The position numbers and the translations under genes are program-made. This document shows positions 18,350 through 26,319 of a stretch of DNA of 40,265 nt, one piece after another. Below the pieces are notes generated by a model. The model had not been told where the DNA came from. It saw nothing but the letters and a program-made list of their open reading frames with translations, and searched no databases. How positions within the stretch are numbered: the first letter of the stretch is position 1; each line of letters opens with the position of its first letter. Origin of the DNA: a virus; IMG/VR virus record IMGVR_UViG_3300032334_001981, positions 1 through 40,265 of that record; one strand, 5' to 3'.

Positions 18350-19194
18350 AATTAAAGAATTTTAAAAGTTACTCTAGTCACTATTCAAAGGATCCAAAAA
18401 ACTTTGAAAAAAAGATTGCTCTTGCTTCAACTAGTGGGGATTCTCCTCTATTCGATAATTTTTCAACATTCGGTGATACACTGGGCATTTCAAAATCTGT
18501 GCCTGTTATAATTTGGGGAAACTTTAAATTTTCAAATGTTAATGAAAGTTTCTGCAGTGTAGTATACAATCAGTCTGCTATTCCAACTAAGGGAGAAATA
18601 GCTTCTGCTTTTCAAGAAGAGGACTTTATTCCAACTATCATAAAGGATAGATCATCAATAAAGAAGATGAAATTTCCAATTGTTGGAGTTTCTGGAGAAG
18701 AAGAGGAAGAGTTTAAAACATATGGGCAATTTAAAAAATCTGAAAAATTTTTTAATCACTTTAGAGAAAAACTCACCCCTACTTCTAGATTTGAAATATT
18801 AGTAGTTGATGATAAACCTATTCATGCACAAAAGAAGATAGTTAATACTCCATTTGATATTGACTTAAGTCGCTGGAAACACCTAGGTGAAGCTGAGTCT
18901 ATTTGTAAAAAGATTCACTCTAAATATTCTCCTGATTTCTATGTGGTAACCGTTCTTGAAGCTAATGGAAAAATCTATCTTGATTCAGTTACCAGAAATA
19001 TCGATCTTACTCCAGTACAAAGCGTAAAATTATATGAATCCGCATATAGAAAATACTATGAGTCTACATTGCCTTCATGGTTTAGAAAAAAGACATTTGA
19101 GGATCACGTGAAACCTTACTATGTTAAAAAGTATTATGATACTCTACTATTTAAACCTACTGGCGTAATCGATTACTCAAAATACTTAGATTAA
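18346..19194 (+). CDS. Unknown protein, weakly ATP-grasp-like, with leader-like N-terminus
   Basis: A 282-residue protein overlapping the previous stop by ATGA. The start MKLKNFKSYSSHYSKD resembles the leaders of neighbouring late proteins but lacks a clear LxE. The middle (KFPIVGVSGEEEEEFKTYGQ, then RFEILVVDDKPIHAQKKIVN) recalls the second half of ATP-grasp enzymes, with a nucleotide-lid-like turn and later the acidic-residue segment LEANGKIYLDSVTRN. The match is weak and the N-terminal third is unrecognised. Context suggests a packaged or late-expressed protein. Confidence 0.6.
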   Translation: MKLKNFKSYSSHYSKDPKNFEKKIALASTSGDSPLFDNFSTFGDTLGISKSVPVIIWGNFKFSNVNESFCSVVYNQSAIPTKGEIASAFQEEDFIPTIIKDRSSIKKMKFPIVGVSGEEEEEFKTYGQFKKSEKFFNHFREKLTPTSRFEILVVDDKPIHAQKKIVNTPFDIDLSRWKHLGEAESICKKIHSKYSPDFYVVTVLEANGKIYLDSVTRNIDLTPVQSVKLYESAYRKYYESTLPSWFRKKTFEDHVKPYYVKKYYDTLLFKPTGVIDYSKYLD

Positions 19195-19224
19195 CGCTCA
19201 TTGAGCACAACATAACTTTAAAAA

Positions 19225-19719
19225 ATGCTAAGCTTTAAAGACTTTTTAAATGAAAAATGGGGAGAGGATATTCAATTAAAGGATCGCCGTGCTGCTGGTG
19301 TAGCCGTGATATGGAACAATAAAATACTCTTAATTCATCCAACTAATTCATCATGGAAGAAATCTACATGTGGAATACCTAAAGGCAAGCTTGAATTTGG
19401 AGAAGATTCTTTATCTGGTGCTCTTAGAGAACTTGAAGAAGAAACAGGTATTGCATTAGATCCATCTCAAATTAATCCTGAACCTCATAAGATTGACTTC
19501 TATAATCGTAGAAACGAAGTCGATGGTCACTTAATATATTTTGTTTGTGAAATATTGGACCTCTCAGAAATAGGGCTAGAGTCTGATAGATTACCTAAAG
19601 ATCAGCTTCAATTAGAAGAAGTAGATTGGGGAAAATTTGTCAGTGCGGAAGAGGCATATCCTATTATTTCTAGAAATCAAATGATTATATTAGATAGACA
19701 CCTTAACCTAAATAAATAA
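19225..19719 (+). CDS. NUDIX hydrolase with virion-type leader
   Basis: A 164-residue protein with a complete Nudix box (GX5EX7REUXEEXGU) at about residues 54-76: GKLEFGE, then REL and EEETGI. NUDIX enzymes hydrolyse nucleoside diphosphates linked to another group, such as oxidised dNTPs, ADP-ribose or RNA caps. The first ten residues, MLSFKDFLNE, closely resemble T4 capsid-targeting leaders and end in LxE, raising the possibility that the enzyme is packaged and injected. The substrate cannot be told from sequence. Confidence 0.8.
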   Translation: MLSFKDFLNEKWGEDIQLKDRRAAGVAVIWNNKILLIHPTNSSWKKSTCGIPKGKLEFGEDSLSGALRELEEETGIALDPSQINPEPHKIDFYNRRNEVDGHLIYFVCEILDLSEIGLESDRLPKDQLQLEEVDWGKFVSAEEAYPIISRNQMIILDRHLNLNK

Positions 19720-19737
19720 CTAAAATACTTCAATTTT

Positions 19738-21075
19738 GTGAGTTTACTTAATTTCAACACATGGCATAGTTTAAATGAGGCAGTTGCCTTTGATAAAGGT
19801 GCAAACTATCCAGATAAAACATTTGGATATCCAGTAGGTGCAGTTGATACAGCAAAAGTTTTTCAAGGTGGTCCTGGAGGAGATTGGGGCGGTAGTATGC
19901 AAAGAGCCCTATGGTTTGCAAGAACAGCAGATGATTGGGCAACGGCTAATGGAAAAAATCGAAGTCTAATCAGCTCGCAAAAAAGATCTAGAGTCATGAC
20001 TGCGTCTGGTAATACTTCTGATCACTTTAAAGGAAATGATAACGCATATGCCGTAGATATTGCTATTGCTGGTGCAGAGGGTGATGCTCTACTTGCATAT
20101 ATAATGGAAAAGTTTGGCTATCCTGAATATAAGGGAGGTTCCTGGTTTAATATCACAATTGATGGATATCGATATCAGGTAGGTTGGAAAGTCAAGAATC
20201 ACTTTGACCACATTCACGTCGGTGTAAAGAAAACTGTCGGTGAACGAATATCATCAACTGTTAGTAATATGAAAGAGACCCTGGGCGCAAAATTAATAAA
20301 GCACCCAAAGATTGCAGAGTGGTTAAAGAAAAATGTGCCTAACCCAGTAACAGCTGAACAGCTCGATGGAATGTTAAAATCTGATCCTAAGACATTTGAT
20401 TGGTTTAAAAAGACATTTAGTATAAATGATGCAGGGGATCCTGTAAGTTTAGCAAACACCAGTGTTATGACAGGAAGTATTGAATCTAATTGGATGGATG
20501 TGACTAAAAAAGTCATTGATAACTTTGAAGGAGGTTATTGGAATTATTGGGAATGTAAAGATCATCCATATTCAGATATGTTTAAGAATTCTGGCGAAAC
20601 AATGTTTGGACTAGACCGTAAGGCTGGTGCAATTGAAACAGTTAAACCCGAGGGTGAAGAGTTCTTTAGACTAATCGACGCGGAAAAGAAGAAATTAGGT
20701 GCAGAATTTTGTAAGAAATGGAAATGGAATTATCGTGGAGGAGAACTAGAAGAGCAGCTTAAAGATTTAGCGTCTAAAATTATGTTTAAATCATACGAAA
20801 GAAATATGAAAAACTATGTAAAGGACCCGGAAACCAGGAAGAGAATTGAGAGCAATAGGGGTTTACTATTACACATGTCATATGCATGCTGGAATGGTCC
20901 AGCATTTTTTAGAGATTTTGCCAAGCTATTGGATTCTGGCGTAAAAGAAGGCAAAACCGACGCTGACTTATTAAAAATAGCAAAAGATTCAAGAACAGCT
21001 AGATTGTCTGGCGCTTGGGCCAAAGCTACAGTTAAGGTAAACTCACTAATCGATCAGGAATCTGGATTAGCTTAA
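19738..21075 (+). CDS. Bifunctional endolysin-like protein: M15 peptidase plus muramidase-like domain
   Basis: A 445-residue protein with a GTG start. Residues about 1-14 (LLNFNTWHSLNE) form a leader-like segment with LxE. Residues about 30-165 are an M15-type D,D-peptidase: SDHFKGNDNAYAVDI supplies His and Asp ligands and FDHIHVGV the HxH pair for zinc. Residues about 250-430 begin KKVIDNFEGGYWNY, like the catalytic Glu region of GH108-type muramidases, followed by a helical lysozyme-like domain. Two peptidoglycan activities in one chain suit lysis or wall penetration at entry; the leader favours a virion enzyme. Confidence 0.7.
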   Translation: MSLLNFNTWHSLNEAVAFDKGANYPDKTFGYPVGAVDTAKVFQGGPGGDWGGSMQRALWFARTADDWATANGKNRSLISSQKRSRVMTASGNTSDHFKGNDNAYAVDIAIAGAEGDALLAYIMEKFGYPEYKGGSWFNITIDGYRYQVGWKVKNHFDHIHVGVKKTVGERISSTVSNMKETLGAKLIKHPKIAEWLKKNVPNPVTAEQLDGMLKSDPKTFDWFKKTFSINDAGDPVSLANTSVMTGSIESNWMDVTKKVIDNFEGGYWNYWECKDHPYSDMFKNSGETMFGLDRKAGAIETVKPEGEEFFRLIDAEKKKLGAEFCKKWKWNYRGGELEEQLKDLASKIMFKSYERNMKNYVKDPETRKRIESNRGLLLHMSYACWNGPAFFRDFAKLLDSGVKEGKTDADLLKIAKDSRTARLSGAWAKATVKVNSLIDQESGLA

Positions 21076-21137
21076 TTTTTTACAATTAATAAAACCTGGC
21101 CAGATTATTTAGTTTAATACTCTAAAATATTAAACAT

Positions 21138-21629
21138 ATGTCTGAAGAAAAAACAACAATCGAAGAACAGGAAGTATTAATTGAAGATACTCAATCTGAA
21201 ACTATGCCAGAAACGGATGGAATAGTAGAGGAACCTCAAGCTGAACTTAGCGAATTAGACAAGGCTGTTCAGGCTAGGATGGGTCACTTTACAATCAATA
21301 TTTCACCATCTGACCTAAAATACGTTAAGAACTTGCTAAACAATAAGATCGAATGGAAAGGTCCAAATGAGGCATATTTAATGTTAATGGCACTTCTTTC
21401 TATCTCTAGCGAACTTAAAGAGAGAGATTCATCTTCTAGTGAAAGAGTACAAGTACAGTTGCCTTCTACTACACTTGAATCAATCAACTTTTTCTTAAAT
21501 CGAGTTACTGGTAAAGGCGAAGAATCTGCACATAGATTATTTGCAGTATCGATGTTACTTAGACCAGCAATGGAAGAAATCAAAAAACTTGACGAACTTA
21601 TCGAAAAGTTACAATCTGAGGAAAAATAA
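21138..21629 (+). CDS. Unknown acidic helical protein
   Basis: A 163-residue protein. The first about 40 residues are very acidic and probably disordered (EEKTTIEEQEVLIEDTQSET), the rest helical, with no recognised motif. It has a late-gene neighbourhood and begins about 60 bases after the endolysin gene. Internal-head or scaffold roles are possible; nothing decides. Confidence 0.7.
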   Translation: MSEEKTTIEEQEVLIEDTQSETMPETDGIVEEPQAELSELDKAVQARMGHFTINISPSDLKYVKNLLNNKIEWKGPNEAYLMLMALLSISSELKERDSSSSERVQVQLPSTTLESINFFLNRVTGKGEESAHRLFAVSMLLRPAMEEIKKLDELIEKLQSEEK

Positions 21630-21640
21630 ATCTATCCTTA

Positions 21641-21652
21641 GATAAATAATAA
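21641..21652 (+). promoter_or_regulatory. Late-promoter-like motif
   Basis: A full GATAAATAATAA followed by an A-run, ending 16 bases before the ATG at 21669. Confidence 0.6.
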
Positions 21653-21668
21653 AAAAAGTTTATTAAAG

Positions 21669-22004
21669 ATGAAAGTAAAGAACTTTGCAGGATTTATGAA
21701 AACTCGCAAACTGAATGAAAATGATGGTTGGGATAATTCAGAAGAATACGGTAATGACGAATATGCGGATGATTCTGAGGCAGGTTATTATGGAGCTAAT
21801 CCAGAAGACGAAGAAGAGCCAGAAGAAGGTGCTGAAGAAGGTGAAGAAGAGTTGACACTGGAAGATCTTAAAGCGATGGTTGATGATCTTACTGAGAGAG
21901 TTAAGAAACTTGAACCAGAAGAGGAAGAAGAAGGCGAGGGTGAAGAAGCTGAAGGCGAAGAAGGTGAAAAGCCAGCCGAAGGTGAAGCTAAACCAGAAGT
22001 ATAA
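21669..22004 (+). CDS. Small, extremely acidic late protein with capsid-targeting-like leader
   Basis: A 111-residue protein. Leader MKVKNFAGFMKTRKLNE ends in LxE and is basic, whereas everything after it is very acidic, with long Glu runs (EEEEEGEGEEAEGEEGE near the end) around a helical segment ELTLEDLKAMVDDLTERVKK. Basic leader plus acidic body recalls T4 inner-head or scaffold proteins. It is transcribed from its own late-promoter-like motif and closed by a strong terminator, so it is monocistronic and probably abundant. The next gene is a paralogue. Confidence 0.75.
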   Translation: MKVKNFAGFMKTRKLNENDGWDNSEEYGNDEYADDSEAGYYGANPEDEEEPEEGAEEGEEELTLEDLKAMVDDLTERVKKLEPEEEEEGEGEEAEGEEGEKPAEGEAKPEV

Positions 22005-22032
22005 TTCATAAATTTTTTAATTAAGAAACTAG

Positions 22033-22057
22033 AGCGAATGGAAACATTCGCTTTTTT
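22033..22057 (+). terminator. Rho-independent terminator
   Basis: Perfect 8-bp stem AGCGAATG / CATTCGCT with a GAAA tetraloop and six T, just after the acidic late gene. Confidence 0.9.
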
Positions 22058-22072
22058 AGTTTATTAAGACAA

Positions 22073-22084
22073 GATAAATAATAA
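22073..22084 (+). promoter_or_regulatory. Late-promoter-like motif
   Basis: A full GATAAATAATAA, ending 16 bases before ATG 22101, immediately after the terminator. Confidence 0.6.
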
Positions 22085-22100
22085 AAACATTCTAATCAGA

Positions 22101-22421
22101 ATGAAAGTACATAACTTTACTCGATTTATATCCTCTATTAAAACTAACGAAAACTCAGACTCTGATTGGAGTGATAAGAACTGGGATGAAGCTGGAGTAG
22201 ATGGAGAAAATCCACCTAACTCTGGATTAGAGGGTACTAGTGCAGAACCCATGGACTATACTGCAGGTGACTATGGTGAAACTGGCGAGAAAGATGCACT
22301 AATGGATGACGAAAGGGAGGATCCAATTAAAATTAAGGAGGGCATGGAAAATATCAAAGCCCTAATTGATGACCTTACTGAGAGAATCAATATGCTAACC
22401 AAGAATAAAACTACTAAATAA
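22101..22421 (+). CDS. Acidic late protein, paralogue of the upstream gene
   Basis: A 106-residue protein. The leader MKVHNFTRFISSIKTNEN parallels MKVKNFAGFMKTRKLNEN of the preceding gene, and both end in a helical DDLTERI/V segment, so they are diverged duplicates. The centre is acidic and Gly/Asp-rich. Here the putative cleavage site is TNE rather than LNE, so processing may be weaker. The TAA shares one base with the ATG of the DUF192 gene, linking it to the next operon. Confidence 0.75.
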   Translation: MKVHNFTRFISSIKTNENSDSDWSDKNWDEAGVDGENPPNSGLEGTSAEPMDYTAGDYGETGEKDALMDDEREDPIKIKEGMENIKALIDDLTERINMLTKNKTTK

Positions 22422-22858
22422 TGAGTCAGTTTATAAGAAATAGGAGAGTGATGCTATTCGAAGAACATTGTAGAAAGAATGATATTGACGGTAAAGAAGT
22501 AGACGCTGAGATTTCTGGTGTCCCACTAAAGTTAATGGTCGCATCTACTCCACAAAGTCAAATGAAAGGATATAGCAATTCTAAAGCATCACCTAGTGGA
22601 GATAATGGCATGCTCTTTATATACGACGATGATCAGCCCTTATCTTTTTGGATGAAGGGAGTAAAATTTGGACTTGATATTATCTTTTTTGATAGCATGA
22701 TGCAGTATATCGACCACCATACTATGGAGCCTGGACACGAGGTAGAGGAGAAGAATCTTCCAAAATATCAATCTAAAAAACCTGCAAGATTTGCAGTAGA
22801 ACTTCCATCAGGCTGGTGTGAAAAAAACATGGACTCTGATTGTAAACTTTCCTTTTAA
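22421..22858 (+). CDS. DUF192-family protein
   Basis: A 145-residue protein matching the DUF192 pattern: VASTPQSQMKGYSNS, then NGMLFIYDDDQPLSFWMKGV, then FGLDIIFFDSMMQYIDHH and a final PARFAVELPSGW. The family is small, beta-rich and of unknown activity in bacteria and phages. It overlaps the preceding gene by one base and is followed by the DNA ligase after 28 bases. Confidence 0.75.
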   Translation: MSQFIRNRRVMLFEEHCRKNDIDGKEVDAEISGVPLKLMVASTPQSQMKGYSNSKASPSGDNGMLFIYDDDQPLSFWMKGVKFGLDIIFFDSMMQYIDHHTMEPGHEVEEKNLPKYQSKKPARFAVELPSGWCEKNMDSDCKLSF

Positions 22859-22886
22859 TTTAGTACATTAACTAAAAGGAAAAACT

Positions 22887-24191
22887 ATGCTCCATACAGA
22901 AGACTTTCGAGAACTCCGAGAATTTGTCAATGAGATGAATTCATCAAACTCTACTAATCACAAAGTAGAAGTCCTTACAAAATACCAATATCACCCATTT
23001 ATTAAACGAGTCCTATTCTATACCTATCATCCGTATTGGAATTTTGGATTAACTTCAGCAAATCTTAAAAAACGTGAAGATCTTATTGCACCATCTGAAG
23101 TATATGATGATCTCTTCTTAATGCTTGATGATTTCAATGAGCGCAATATGACTGGTCACTCTGCAATTGAAGCAATGAATCGCTTTATTAAAGATTATGA
23201 AGCATGGTCTGACTTGATTTATCAAATAATTGATCGTAATCTTGAGACCAGAGCAACAGTTACTTTAATTAATCGGGTCAATCCAAAGTTTATTCCAACA
23301 TTTGACGTTGCTCTAGCTCATGATGCAGCTAAAGTAAAAGGTGTCGATATTTTTGATGGTACCTGGTTTGTTTCCAGAAAATTAGATGGAGTGAGATGTA
23401 TCTGCTTTGTTCATGGTGAGGATATAAGATTCTTTTCACGTAATGGTAAAGAGTTCCTGACCTTAGGAAAAGTAGCAGAGGAAATCAGACGTTTAGGGAT
23501 CACTGACCTAGTATTAGATGGTGAATTATGTCTCATGAATGAAGATGGCTCAGATGACTTCCAGGGAATCCTGAAACAGATACAGCGTAAAGATCATACA
23601 ATTGAGAACCCAAGATACCAAATCTTTGATATCCTACAGGCTGGAGAATTTGCAGGAGACGATGAATCCCCTCTATTTTCTACCCGAATTGCTTGTAGGG
23701 AACACTGGTTAGGCGACTTAAAATCATCCACTGTTTTGGAGATGCTGCCTCAAGTCAGAATTAAAGATGAGGATGCTCTTGAGGAATTAAAAGCTCAATC
23801 TAAAGATTCTAATTGGGAAGGACTAATTGCTCGACGAGATACTACCTACTCTTCAGGTCGATCTAAACACATGCTTAAAATCAAAGAGTTTTTTGATGCT
23901 GAATATGTTGTTACGGGCTTGATTATGGGACCACAGAGGGTGATCGTTAATGGTAAAGAGGTTGAGGAGGACATGTTAAGCGCTGTCACAATAGATCATA
24001 AAGGTTCTCAAGTTCAAGTAGGTAGTGGATTTACTATTGAGCAACGTCGACACTATTACCGAAATATTGGAGAGATTATGGGAGCAACTATTACAGTTCA
24101 ATACTTTGAGGAAACTACAGATCAACACGGCAATCATTCCCTAAGATTTCCAGTATTTAAAGGGAACCATGGAAAAACTCGTAGTATATAA
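22887..24191 (+). CDS. ATP-dependent DNA ligase
   Basis: A 434-residue protein. The nucleotidyltransferase motif I is SRKLDGVRC (adenylated Lys at about residue 165), with motif Ia/III FSRNGKE, motif IIIa-IV LDGELCLMNED and NWEGLIARR, and motif V MLKIKEF. An OB-fold follows (about 330-434). It seals nicks using ATP, as T4 gp30 does, in replication and repair. The N-terminal about 150 residues are helical, like the DNA-binding domain of larger ligases. It starts a group of DNA-metabolism genes. Confidence 0.9.
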   Translation: MLHTEDFRELREFVNEMNSSNSTNHKVEVLTKYQYHPFIKRVLFYTYHPYWNFGLTSANLKKREDLIAPSEVYDDLFLMLDDFNERNMTGHSAIEAMNRFIKDYEAWSDLIYQIIDRNLETRATVTLINRVNPKFIPTFDVALAHDAAKVKGVDIFDGTWFVSRKLDGVRCICFVHGEDIRFFSRNGKEFLTLGKVAEEIRRLGITDLVLDGELCLMNEDGSDDFQGILKQIQRKDHTIENPRYQIFDILQAGEFAGDDESPLFSTRIACREHWLGDLKSSTVLEMLPQVRIKDEDALEELKAQSKDSNWEGLIARRDTTYSSGRSKHMLKIKEFFDAEYVVTGLIMGPQRVIVNGKEVEEDMLSAVTIDHKGSQVQVGSGFTIEQRRHYYRNIGEIMGATITVQYFEETTDQHGNHSLRFPVFKGNHGKTRSI

Positions 24192-24195
24192 TACT

Positions 24196-24489
24196 ATGTC
24201 ATTCAATAAGAAAAGAATACCTGAATTAGCTGAATTAAAACAAAATCACTCTGCATTAGGAGATAGTTATCTTGAGCAATTTAGATCATGTGATGCACTA
24301 ATCGGCCCAATTGATTCTGGAAAATATCTAGATGAATTTTTTAAATCTAAAAATCCTGACTCTATTTCACAAGTACTCTCTCTTCTTATTGAGGCAAAGG
24401 AATTACTTCTTAATCGAGGAAGTTCAAAATACATTGATGATTTCAATGATCTACAAAAGGTAATTAATTCAATAACAAATAAACAATAA
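24196..24489 (+). CDS. Small helical protein, unknown
   Basis: A 97-residue protein from ATG 24196, four bases after the ligase stop; an in-frame ATG at 24169 would overlap the ligase by 23 bases. Mostly helical with no recognised motif. Its spacing places it in the ligase operon. Confidence 0.6.
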   Translation: MSFNKKRIPELAELKQNHSALGDSYLEQFRSCDALIGPIDSGKYLDEFFKSKNPDSISQVLSLLIEAKELLLNRGSSKYIDDFNDLQKVINSITNKQ

Positions 24490-24492
24490 ATT

Positions 24493-24693
24493 ATGTATTA
24501 CATCGCAAAAGTAAAGTTTGAGACAATTGATGATCAAACCGGAAGACCAAAAAAGATTTACGAACAGTATCTAGTAGACGCTGGATCAATCTCTGAAGCC
24601 GAAGAGCTACTAAAAGAAAGATTTAAAGATTCTATTGCTGAGTTTTCAGTAGTGAGTGTAGTTGAGTCTAAAATCATGGGAATCGTTAAGTAA
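24493..24693 (+). CDS. DUF4494-like small protein
   Basis: A 66-residue protein, MYYIAKVKFETIDDQTGRPK then EQYLVDAGSISEAEELLKER, matching my memory of DUF4494, a family found in Bacteroidota and their phages with a W/YYxAKVxYE start and EQYLVDAxSxxEAE centre. Function unknown. It is three bases after the preceding gene. Its presence supports a Bacteroidota host. Confidence 0.65.
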   Translation: MYYIAKVKFETIDDQTGRPKKIYEQYLVDAGSISEAEELLKERFKDSIAEFSVVSVVESKIMGIVK

Positions 24694-24695
24694 GT

Positions 24696-25001
24696 ATGAA
24701 AAAGATGCCAACCAAAGTCGCAGAACGTGTCTATGATGTGTTGTGCAAGTTTGCAGAAGCGAATCCGAATCACTATGAAAAGGAGACTTTCATTTTTCAC
24801 TTCGGTGTCTTAAGTACAACGTCGTCAAACTATAAACTTAACTGTATGGATGATGCTCAACGAACATTCCATTGTAGTTCTACTGGAAAAATGAGAGTTG
24901 ATGGAACCAGTTCAGGTAAAGTTAATGGAATACTGTGGAAAATGTCCGAAGAGTTAATGTCAAAAAACATTGAAACTAATGAAATTTCAAGTACCGATTG
25001 A
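24696..25001 (+). CDS. Unknown small protein
   Basis: A 101-residue protein starting two bases after the DUF4494-like gene. It has a helical first half and a polar, Cys-containing second half (MDDAQRTFHCSSTGKMRV). No family recognised. The 3' end overlaps the next gene by 23 bases. Confidence 0.6.
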   Translation: MKKMPTKVAERVYDVLCKFAEANPNHYEKETFIFHFGVLSTTSSNYKLNCMDDAQRTFHCSSTGKMRVDGTSSGKVNGILWKMSEELMSKNIETNEISSTD

Positions 25002-25404
25002 GAAAGATTTAGCCTTTACTCAGGATTTATTTTCCCTGATTTCAGAAAATATTTCTGAACTTGCCGGAGAATACGAAAAACTTCCTAGTAAAATAATCTT
25101 TATGGGAAACATCGGAAAGGAGCTCTTAGCTTTTATTCAAGAAAAAGAATGGAATTTTAAAGGATTTGAACTTGAGAGCGCTAGTAGTATATTAGACGCT
25201 CTCATTTTTAAATATAGTGCACCATTTACCCAAACTGAAGATAGAGGAGCAATCTTTGATGGAGGTACTCTGCACGGAAAAGAGATAAATGGAATCCCTG
25301 GACCAGAAACAGCACAAAAAATAATCTCTGCTTACTCTTCTCCTAGTTTTATGATAGAGAGGACAGTTAGACCAGAAAAACAAATATTATTATTTAGAAA
25401 ATGA
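24979..25404 (+). CDS. Unknown protein
   Basis: A 141-residue protein from ATG 24979 (an in-frame TTG lies at 24970). Mixed alpha/beta; includes KIIFMGNIGKELLAFI and a Gly-rich turn (DGGTLHGKEINGIPGPET). No motif is recognised. It overlaps the phosphoesterase start by ATGA, so the pair are coupled. Confidence 0.6.
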   Translation: MKFQVPIEKDLAFTQDLFSLISENISELAGEYEKLPSKIIFMGNIGKELLAFIQEKEWNFKGFELESASSILDALIFKYSAPFTQTEDRGAIFDGGTLHGKEINGIPGPETAQKIISAYSSPSFMIERTVRPEKQILLFRK

Positions 25405-25922
25405 GTACAGTTCGATTTATTGCAGATCCTCATCTTGGTCACTTAAATATGGCAAAACATCGTGGGTTTAATTCTTTTGAAGAACATGATGAATACTTTA
25501 TTAAGCAGTGGAACTCAGTAGTAGGTAAACGAGATCTTACCTATATCCTAGGTGATATTACAATGGAGTCATCTAAATACTATCATCTATTAGACCGGTT
25601 AAATGGTCGAAAGATAGTAGTTGGTGGAAATCACGATAAACCTGCACATACTAAAGAACTGTTAAAATATGTAGAGTCAATTGTTGGAATGATTCAATAT
25701 AAAGGAATCTTCTTGACTCATTGTCCAGTTCATCCACGAGAAATGGAATATCGAATTAAGCATAATATTCACGGACACATTCACGAAAATCGAATCGAAT
25801 ATCGAATACGATTATTTGGAATCAACCTATTTTCTCGAGTAGATCGTCGATATCACTGTGTTTCATGTGAGCATGTTGATTACACTCCCAAAACACTAAA
25901 AGAACTTGGAATTACTCGATGA
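25401..25922 (+). CDS. Calcineurin-like metallophosphoesterase
   Basis: A 173-residue protein with the full metal-binding set: ADPHLGH (motif I), LGDI (II), GGNHDK (III), THCP (IV) and HGHIHEN (V). Such compact phage or bacterial enzymes cleave phosphomono- or diesters, and the DPHLGH variant is common in phage phosphoesterases. Located between ligase and thymidylate synthase, it may act on nucleotides or nucleic acids, but the substrate is unknown. It overlaps the upstream gene by four bases. Confidence 0.85.
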   Translation: MSTVRFIADPHLGHLNMAKHRGFNSFEEHDEYFIKQWNSVVGKRDLTYILGDITMESSKYYHLLDRLNGRKIVVGGNHDKPAHTKELLKYVESIVGMIQYKGIFLTHCPVHPREMEYRIKHNIHGHIHENRIEYRIRLFGINLFSRVDRRYHCVSCEHVDYTPKTLKELGITR

Positions 25923-25967
25923 AAAGATTAATATCGAAACTAAATGCACTTTAAAAAAGAAAAAAGG

Positions 25968-26159
25968 ATGAGTACAAAAACCATTGAAGTCTGTGTAGGA
26001 GTTGGAATGAATCAGCTATTTCCAGAATATATTACAATTGAGATTCCTCAGGAATCCAAAAAAATTACAAAGGCAGAGAGAGAAAAACTTCTTGCTGAAA
26101 TAATGAAGCGCGATCAGGAGCTAGGATTATATGATGATCTTCCAAATGGAAAAGAATAA
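25968..26159 (+). CDS. Small unknown protein
   Basis: A 63-residue protein from ATG 25968, preferred over ATG 25944 because AAAAAGG lies just before it. Beta-rich start (TKTIEVCVGVGMNQLF), helical acidic end. No family recognised. The end overlaps the next small gene. Confidence 0.55.
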   Translation: MSTKTIEVCVGVGMNQLFPEYITIEIPQESKKITKAEREKLLAEIMKRDQELGLYDDLPNGKE

Positions 26160-26319
26160 AAAGACTCTTCCTTGTAATTTTGATCATAATGGGGAGTGCC
26201 TCATTTGCGATTGTTGGCCTGAAAACTGTGCATACACCAGATATTTGAAGAAAGATTATAAGTGGGAAACTAAAGAAGAACTAGAAGAAATGTTTAAGGA
26301 CTATGAACAACCTCGATAA
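26146..26319 (+). CDS. Small Cys-rich, probably zinc-binding protein
   Basis: A 57-residue protein from ATG 26146 (an in-frame ATG at 26131 is also possible). Four or five cysteines, in the order C, C-x2-C, then C (CNFDHNGECLICDCWPENC), suggest a small zinc site, followed by an acidic helix. It overlaps thymidylate synthase by 17 bases. Function unknown. Confidence 0.55.
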   Translation: MEKNKKTLPCNFDHNGECLICDCWPENCAYTRYLKKDYKWETKEELEEMFKDYEQPR

